Assembly: GCA_030731175.1 (NCBI GenBank)
Contig: JANQUM010000039.1
Coordinates: 1,717-11,466, forward strand
Length of the DNA: 9,750 nt
Source of the DNA: Spirosomataceae bacterium
Lineage (GTDB): Bacteria; Bacteroidota; Bacteroidia; Cytophagales; Spirosomataceae
Direction: 5' to 3'
Shown here: positions 6,369-9,750 of the stretch, piece after piece
How the letters are laid out: each line of letters starts with the position of its first letter
How positions within the stretch are numbered: the first letter of the stretch is position 1
Program-made: the position numbers and the translations under genes
Notes under the pieces: generated by a model
What the model saw: the letters and a program-made list of their open reading frames with translations, nothing else
What the model was told of the DNA's origin: nothing
Databases searched by the model: none

Positions 6369-6376
6369 CAAAGCTA
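6369..6376 (-). promoter_or_regulatory. Possible promoter -7 element for pdhA
   Basis: On the minus strand TAGCTTTG (6376-6369) matches TAnnTTTG, with TTTA 19 bases upstream as a weak -33. It would give pdhA a leader of about 180 bases, unusually long compared with the other genes here. Confidence 0.3.
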
Positions 6377-6455
6377 CTTATTGTTCGTCAAAACTTAAAA
6401 ACGAAGTATCAAAACTTTGGATGTGTGCTTTAAAACCACTTTGAGCCGCTCAATG

Positions 6456-6486
6456 TTCGATTGTGGCGTAAGTTTTCGTACCTTTG
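6456..6486 (+). promoter_or_regulatory. Putative promoter for the ABC-F gene
   Basis: TACCTTTG (6479-6486) matches TAnnTTTG exactly. TTCG (6456-6459), three of four matches to TTTG, lies 19 bases upstream. A start near 6490-6493 leaves an A-rich leader of about 28 bases before the ATG at 6520. Confidence 0.6.
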
Positions 6487-6519
6487 CACCCGTTTTGAAA
6501 TACAGAAAATAAGAAAAAT

Positions 6520-8142
6520 ATGCTTAGTGTAAATAATATCTCGCTGCAATTTGGCAAGCGAGTGCTTTTTGAAGACGTTAACCTGAAATTTATTCCGGGA
6601 AACGTGTACGGACTTATCGGGGCCAACGGTGCAGGAAAATCTACTTTCGTGAAGATTTTAGCGGGAGATTTAGAGCAAACCACCGGAACAATCAGCATGG
6701 ATGCCGGCGAACGGATGTCAGTTTTGAAGCAAAACCAAAGTGCTTTTGATGAATACACCGTGCTTGACACCGTAATGCGGGGAAATGAGCGGATGTACGA
6801 GGTGATGCTCGAAAAAGACGCCATTTATATGAAACCCGACTTTTCTGAAGAAGACGGAAACCGTGCCGCCGAGCTTGAAGCCGAATTTGCGGAAATGAAC
6901 GGATGGGAAGCAGAATCTGACGCAGGGTCGCTCCTTTCGGGGCTTGGCATTAAAGAAGCCTATCACCAAACCTTGATGTCTGAGATAAATCCTTCTGAAA
7001 AAGTAAAGGTTTTGCTCGCTCAGGCTCTTTTCGGAGATCCTGAAGTATTACTTTTGGACGAACCTACCAACAACCTTGACATTGAGTCGATTTTGTGGTT
7101 GGAAAACTTTTTAATGAATTTCAAAAATACGGTTATCGTCGTTTCTCACGACCGTCACTTTTTAGATAACGTTTGTACCTACATTGCCGATCTTGATTTT
7201 AAGAAAATTCAGATCTACGGTGGAAATTACTCGTTTTGGTACGAATCAAGTCAATTAGCGGCTCGTCAGAAGGCTGATCAAAATAAGAAAGCGGAAGATA
7301 AAAAGAAAGAACTGGAGGAATTTATCCGTCGTTTCTCGGCAAACGTTGCGAAATCAAAACAAGCAACTTCCCGCCAAAAAATGATTGAGAAGCTAAACGT
7401 TGCTGATATTCAGCCGTCCTCGCGGCGTTATCCCTTCATTGGTTTTAAGCCAGAACGTGAAGTCGGAGATCAGGTGCTAATGGTAGAAAACCTGAGTTAT
7501 AAAAATGAAGAGGGTGTTTACCTTTTCAAAGACATTTCTTTTCAAGCAATGCGAAAAGACAAAATTGCTTTTCTAAGCAAAGACGGTCTTGCCGTTTCGT
7601 CGTTTTTCGACGTATTGATGGGAAAGAAAAAAGCATCGTCTGGGTCGTTTAAATGGGGAGTAACCATCACAACTGACTATTTACCAAACGAAAATTCGGA
7701 CTATTTTGACGACGGTTCAATGAATTTAGTGGATTGGCTTCGTCAGTATTCAACCAACAAAGACGAAACTTTCGTCCGTAGTTTTCTTGGTCGGATGTTG
7801 TTTTCGGGTGAAGAGGTTTTCAAGAAAAGTACAGTACTTTCTGGTGGAGAAAAGCAACGTTGCATGTTTTCCAAAATGATGCTTTCAGAAGCTAACGCCT
7901 TGATTTTTGACGAACCAACCAATCACCTTGACTTGGAATCTATTCAAGCTTTGAACAAAGGAATGGAGGATTTCGACAGTAATATTTTCTTTACTTGCCA
8001 CGATCAGCAATTGTCAAATACAGTTGCAAACCGAGTTGTTGAAATCACCCCAAGAGGTGTACTCGATAAACTGATGACGTTTGACGATTACCTTTCTGAC
8101 GAACGCGTAAAGGAACAAAGAAAAGAACTGTATGGCGAATAA
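6520..8142 (+). CDS. ABC-F family ATPase (YbiT/EttA-like), one composite ATP site degenerate
   Basis: A 540-residue protein with two ABC domains in one chain and no membrane segments, the ABC-F layout; members bind the ribosomal E site and influence translation. NBD1 has an intact Walker A (GANGAGKST, 34-42), Walker B VLLLDE (176-181), NNLD D-loop (184-187) and switch His210, but its signature reads INPSE (156-160) where LSGGE is usual. Residues about 88-135 form the acidic 'arm' insertion. A Lys/Glu-rich linker spans about 248-295. NBD2 has an intact signature LSGGE (440-444), Walker B LIFDE (461-465) and His494, but its Walker A region reads LSKDGLAVSS (352-361), without the GKS/T lysine. 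The two altered motifs belong to the same composite ATP site; the other site is fully canonical. The ATG at 6520 follows an A-rich leader, and a strong terminator follows the stop. Subfamily naming is tentative. Confidence 0.92.
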   Translation: MLSVNNISLQFGKRVLFEDVNLKFIPGNVYGLIGANGAGKSTFVKILAGDLEQTTGTISMDAGERMSVLKQNQSAFDEYTVLDTVMRGNERMYEVMLEKDAIYMKPDFSEEDGNRAAELEAEFAEMNGWEAESDAGSLLSGLGIKEAYHQTLMSEINPSEKVKVLLAQALFGDPEVLLLDEPTNNLDIESILWLENFLMNFKNTVIVVSHDRHFLDNVCTYIADLDFKKIQIYGGNYSFWYESSQLAARQKADQNKKAEDKKKELEEFIRRFSANVAKSKQATSRQKMIEKLNVADIQPSSRRYPFIGFKPEREVGDQVLMVENLSYKNEEGVYLFKDISFQAMRKDKIAFLSKDGLAVSSFFDVLMGKKKASSGSFKWGVTITTDYLPNENSDYFDDGSMNLVDWLRQYSTNKDETFVRSFLGRMLFSGEEVFKKSTVLSGGEKQRCMFSKMMLSEANALIFDEPTNHLDLESIQALNKGMEDFDSNIFFTCHDQQLSNTVANRVVEITPRGVLDKLMTFDDYLSDERVKEQRKELYGE

Positions 8143-8197
8143 GGTCGGAATCTTACTTTGGGGCTAAAGTTTTACGTCTCTATCATTCACCCTATTC

Positions 8198-8230
8198 AAA
8201 CGGGAATGCAAATTTTGTATTCCCGTTTTT
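8198..8230 (+). terminator. Intrinsic terminator after the ABC-F gene
   Basis: AAACGGGAAT (8198-8207) and ATTCCCGTTT (8219-8228) pair perfectly. The stem extends inward by a G-T wobble and three more pairs to a 3-base loop. It runs into TTTTT (8226-8230). It lies 55 bases after the stop and isolates the ABC-F gene from the next transporter gene. Confidence 0.88.
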
Positions 8231-8316
8231 ATTGCCAACCATCCGTAAAAAACACCCATCTATCAGGCACAGTAAACATTGATAGAAAAATAAGATACGG
8301 TAAAGGTTTGAATCAT

Positions 8317-8324
8317 TACTTTTG
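8317..8324 (+). promoter_or_regulatory. Possible promoter -7 element for the ABC transporter ATPase
   Basis: TACTTTTG matches TAnnTTTG, 19 bases before the ATG at 8344. No TTTG-like element is seen 19-21 bases upstream, so the match rests on the -7 box and on the terminator just before it. Confidence 0.4.
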
Positions 8325-8343
8325 AAGAAATAAACTGCGAATT

Positions 8344-9129
8344 ATGTCTGAAAAGAACGAAATCATTATCCAAACCACCAATATATCAAAAAGGTACGTG
8401 ATGGGTGCAGAGGTTGTACAAGCCCTCAAAACGATTGACATCACCATAAAAAAAGGCGAATACGTAGCTTTTATGGGGCCTTCGGGTTCGGGTAAATCTA
8501 CGTTGATGAATATTATTGGCTGCCTTGATACACCGACCGCCGGCTCTTATGTGTTGAATGGAAAGGATGTAAGTAAGATGTCTGAGAACGAACTTGCCGA
8601 AATCAGAAACAAAGAAATTGGTTTCGTTTTTCAAACTTTTAATCTGCTTCCTCGCCAATCTTCGCTTGATAACGTGGCCTTGCCGCTTATTTACGCGGGT
8701 TTTAACAAAGCAAACAGGACAAAAAAAGCTCAGGACGTATTGGCGAGCGTAGGGCTTGGAGACCGATCTGGTCACCGACCGAACGAACTATCAGGCGGAC
8801 AACGCCAAAGAGTTGCCGTAGCAAGAGCACTAGTGAACGACCCAAGTATTCTGCTTGCCGATGAACCAACTGGTAACTTAGATACCAAGACATCGTACGA
8901 AATCATGGAGCTTTTCGAGAATATTCACCAGAAAGGAAACACGATAATCATGGTAACGCACGAGGAAGACATTGCTCAATACGCACACCGAATTGTGCGT
9001 TTGCGTGACGGCTTGGTAGAATCTGATATTATCAACGAAGAACCAACTAACCCGCGATTAATGGCAGAAAAGTTACAAAAAGAAAAAGAAGAAAAAGAGC
9101 GTTTGAAAGCTGCAAAAGCCAAAGTTTGA
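8344..9129 (+). CDS. ABC transporter ATP-binding protein, MacB/LolD type
   Basis: A 261-residue cytoplasmic ATPase with all canonical motifs: Walker A GPSGSGKST (45-53), Q-loop Gln97 in VFQTFNLLPR, signature LSGGQRQR (149-156), Walker B ILLADE (169-174) with the EPTGNLD D-loop, and switch His206 in VTHEED. The MNIIGCLDTPTAGSY and FNLLPRQSSLDNV segments are characteristic of the MacB/LolD/FtsE-like exporters. Such ATPases drive FtsX-like permeases that move lipoproteins, peptides or act mechanically across the envelope. No permease lies next to it in this window, so its partner is elsewhere or beyond the right edge. The C-terminal 20 residues are a highly charged Lys/Glu helix (KLQKEKEEKERLKAAKAK), longer than the usual MacB/LolD end. 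The ATG at 8344 gives the normal family N-terminus. Confidence 0.92.
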   Translation: MSEKNEIIIQTTNISKRYVMGAEVVQALKTIDITIKKGEYVAFMGPSGSGKSTLMNIIGCLDTPTAGSYVLNGKDVSKMSENELAEIRNKEIGFVFQTFNLLPRQSSLDNVALPLIYAGFNKANRTKKAQDVLASVGLGDRSGHRPNELSGGQRQRVAVARALVNDPSILLADEPTGNLDTKTSYEIMELFENIHQKGNTIIMVTHEEDIAQYAHRIVRLRDGLVESDIINEEPTNPRLMAEKLQKEKEEKERLKAAKAKV

Positions 9130-9222
9130 TAATCAGTTAAGATTGTTTAACACGCTCGTAAAACCAAAAGGGTTACTCTTCCGTTTATAAAACATCATTC
9201 ACATCTAATAAAATTTACATTG

Positions 9223-9720
9223 ATGAAAAAGAATTTAGTAGTATTATTTGCCCTTCTATTCGTTGTTTCAGCGTCTTACGCTCAGAAAAAGCCTGCAAGC
9301 CCACGCATGACGGCGGATAGCGATAACGTTTCTGTAGCTTACGGGCAACCATCTAAGAACGACCGTGAAATTTTCGGGAAACTTGTTCCTTACGGTCAGG
9401 TTTGGCGTGCCGGAGCAAATGATGGCACAGAGGTAACTTTCAAAAAAGACGTAGATTTCGGCGGAGCAAAAGTAAAAGCAGGCACCTACACTCTATTCGC
9501 AATTCCAGGAGAAAACGAGTGGTCGTTTATCCTTAACTCAAATTTAAAGCAGTGGGGATCTTATGGTTATGATAAAATTAAGAAAGACGATGTGGCCACG
9601 GTAAAAGTTAAGCCAACAAAAACATCTTCAACGGTAGAAGCAATGACCATCGCAGTTTCAGACAAAGCACTTGATTTGATGTGGGACGATACGAAAGCAT
9701 CTGTTCCGCTAAAATTTTAA
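9223..9720 (+). CDS. Secreted DUF2911 family protein
   Basis: A 165-residue protein with a clear signal peptide, MKKNLVVLFALLFVVSASYA, likely cut before Gln21, leaving about 145 residues in the periplasm or outside. The mature part follows the DUF2911 pattern: SPRMTADSDNVSVAYGQPS (after cleavage), REIFGKLVPYGQVWRAGAND, GGAKVKAGTYTLFAIPG, EWSFILNS and KQWGSYGYD. The function of the family is not established. It has a single domain and no TPR extension, unlike longer DUF2911 proteins. The ATG at 9223 is preferred over an in-frame TTG one codon earlier. The 93 bases between it and the ABC ATPase show neither a TAnnTTTG box nor a terminator, so the two may be cotranscribed; this is an inference from absence. 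Confidence 0.88.
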   Translation: MKKNLVVLFALLFVVSASYAQKKPASPRMTADSDNVSVAYGQPSKNDREIFGKLVPYGQVWRAGANDGTEVTFKKDVDFGGAKVKAGTYTLFAIPGENEWSFILNSNLKQWGSYGYDKIKKDDVATVKVKPTKTSSTVEAMTIAVSDKALDLMWDDTKASVPLKF

Positions 9721-9750
9721 AGAAAAGGTTTTAGAAAGGTTTATAGATAC

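Larger units (their letters stand above)
6186..6519. other. Intergenic region between pdhA and the ABC-F gene
   Basis: About 330 bases without a credible gene. It holds the divergent upstream regions of pdhA (minus) and the ABC-F gene (plus), with one candidate promoter for each. Small inverted repeats such as TTTAC/GTAAA (6322-6326/6333-6337) are too short to call. I saw no tRNA, riboswitch or small coding sequence. Confidence 0.6.

Noticed and set aside
6450..6824. 124-codon open frame on the minus strand
   Set aside because: Antisense to the ABC-F start and its promoter; composition is that of a reverse-read coding sequence, with no recognisable motif.
8155..8170. ACTTT/AAAGT inverted repeat just after the ABC-F gene
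   Set aside because: Five base pairs of AT-rich stem are expected by chance, and the real terminator follows at 8198-8230.
8386..8775. 129-codon open frame on the minus strand
   Set aside because: Fully inside the MacB-type ATPase gene, whose own frame has every ABC motif.
9162..9174. AACC/GGTT hairpin between the ABC ATPase and DUF2911 genes
   Set aside because: Only 4 bp of stem and no T-tract; not a terminator.

Overview
The window looks like chromosomal housekeeping DNA from a member of the Bacteroidota, probably a Cytophagia-type organism (genus not resolvable). Four things point there. (1) Several upstream regions carry the Bacteroidota promoter -7 element TAnnTTTG, some with a TTTG-like -33 element 19-21 bases away. 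(2) Start codons are preceded by A-rich rather than Shine-Dalgarno sequence. (3) The small DUF4295 protein follows bL33, a pairing typical of this phylum. (4) The proteins themselves match Bacteroidota versions (TlpA-type secreted thioredoxin, DUF2911, PdhA beginning MATKKK). No mobile element, CRISPR array, phage gene, tRNA or rRNA was seen.

Left part (1-2485), all on the minus strand: the 5' end of engB (ribosome-assembly GTPase, cut by the window edge) lies 6 bases after a single-hotdog acyl-CoA thioesterase. Upstream is a two-gene ribosomal unit, rpmG (bL33) then a DUF4295 protein, with a clear promoter and a strong intrinsic terminator. Next is a secreted TlpA-like thioredoxin fused to a C-terminal domain that resembles DUF3738.

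Middle (2486-6240): a divergent intergenic region with back-to-back promoters and an 8-bp inverted repeat separates the TlpA gene from a plus-strand NADPH-dependent MDR oxidoreductase (PTGR/CurA type). That gene converges on a minus-strand group II PLP-dependent decarboxylase, with a hairpin shared between the two 3' ends. The decarboxylase follows pdhA (pyruvate dehydrogenase E1 alpha), also on the minus strand, with a terminator hairpin and a possible promoter in the 97-base gap.

Right part (6241-9750), plus strand: a 300-base intergenic region with promoters leads into an ABC-F ATPase in which one of the two composite ATP sites appears degenerate in both halves. A strong terminator follows. 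Then come a MacB/LolD-type ABC transporter ATPase without an adjacent permease and a small secreted DUF2911 protein.

The genes do not form one pathway. They are short independent transcription units for translation/ribosome assembly (engB, rpmG, DUF4295, ABC-F), central metabolism (pdhA, thioesterase, decarboxylase, oxidoreductase) and the envelope (TlpA fusion, ABC ATPase, DUF2911). I see no convincing new multi-gene system. The observations most worth checking are the asymmetric ABC-F, the TlpA-DUF3738-like fusion and the promoter/terminator overlaps.
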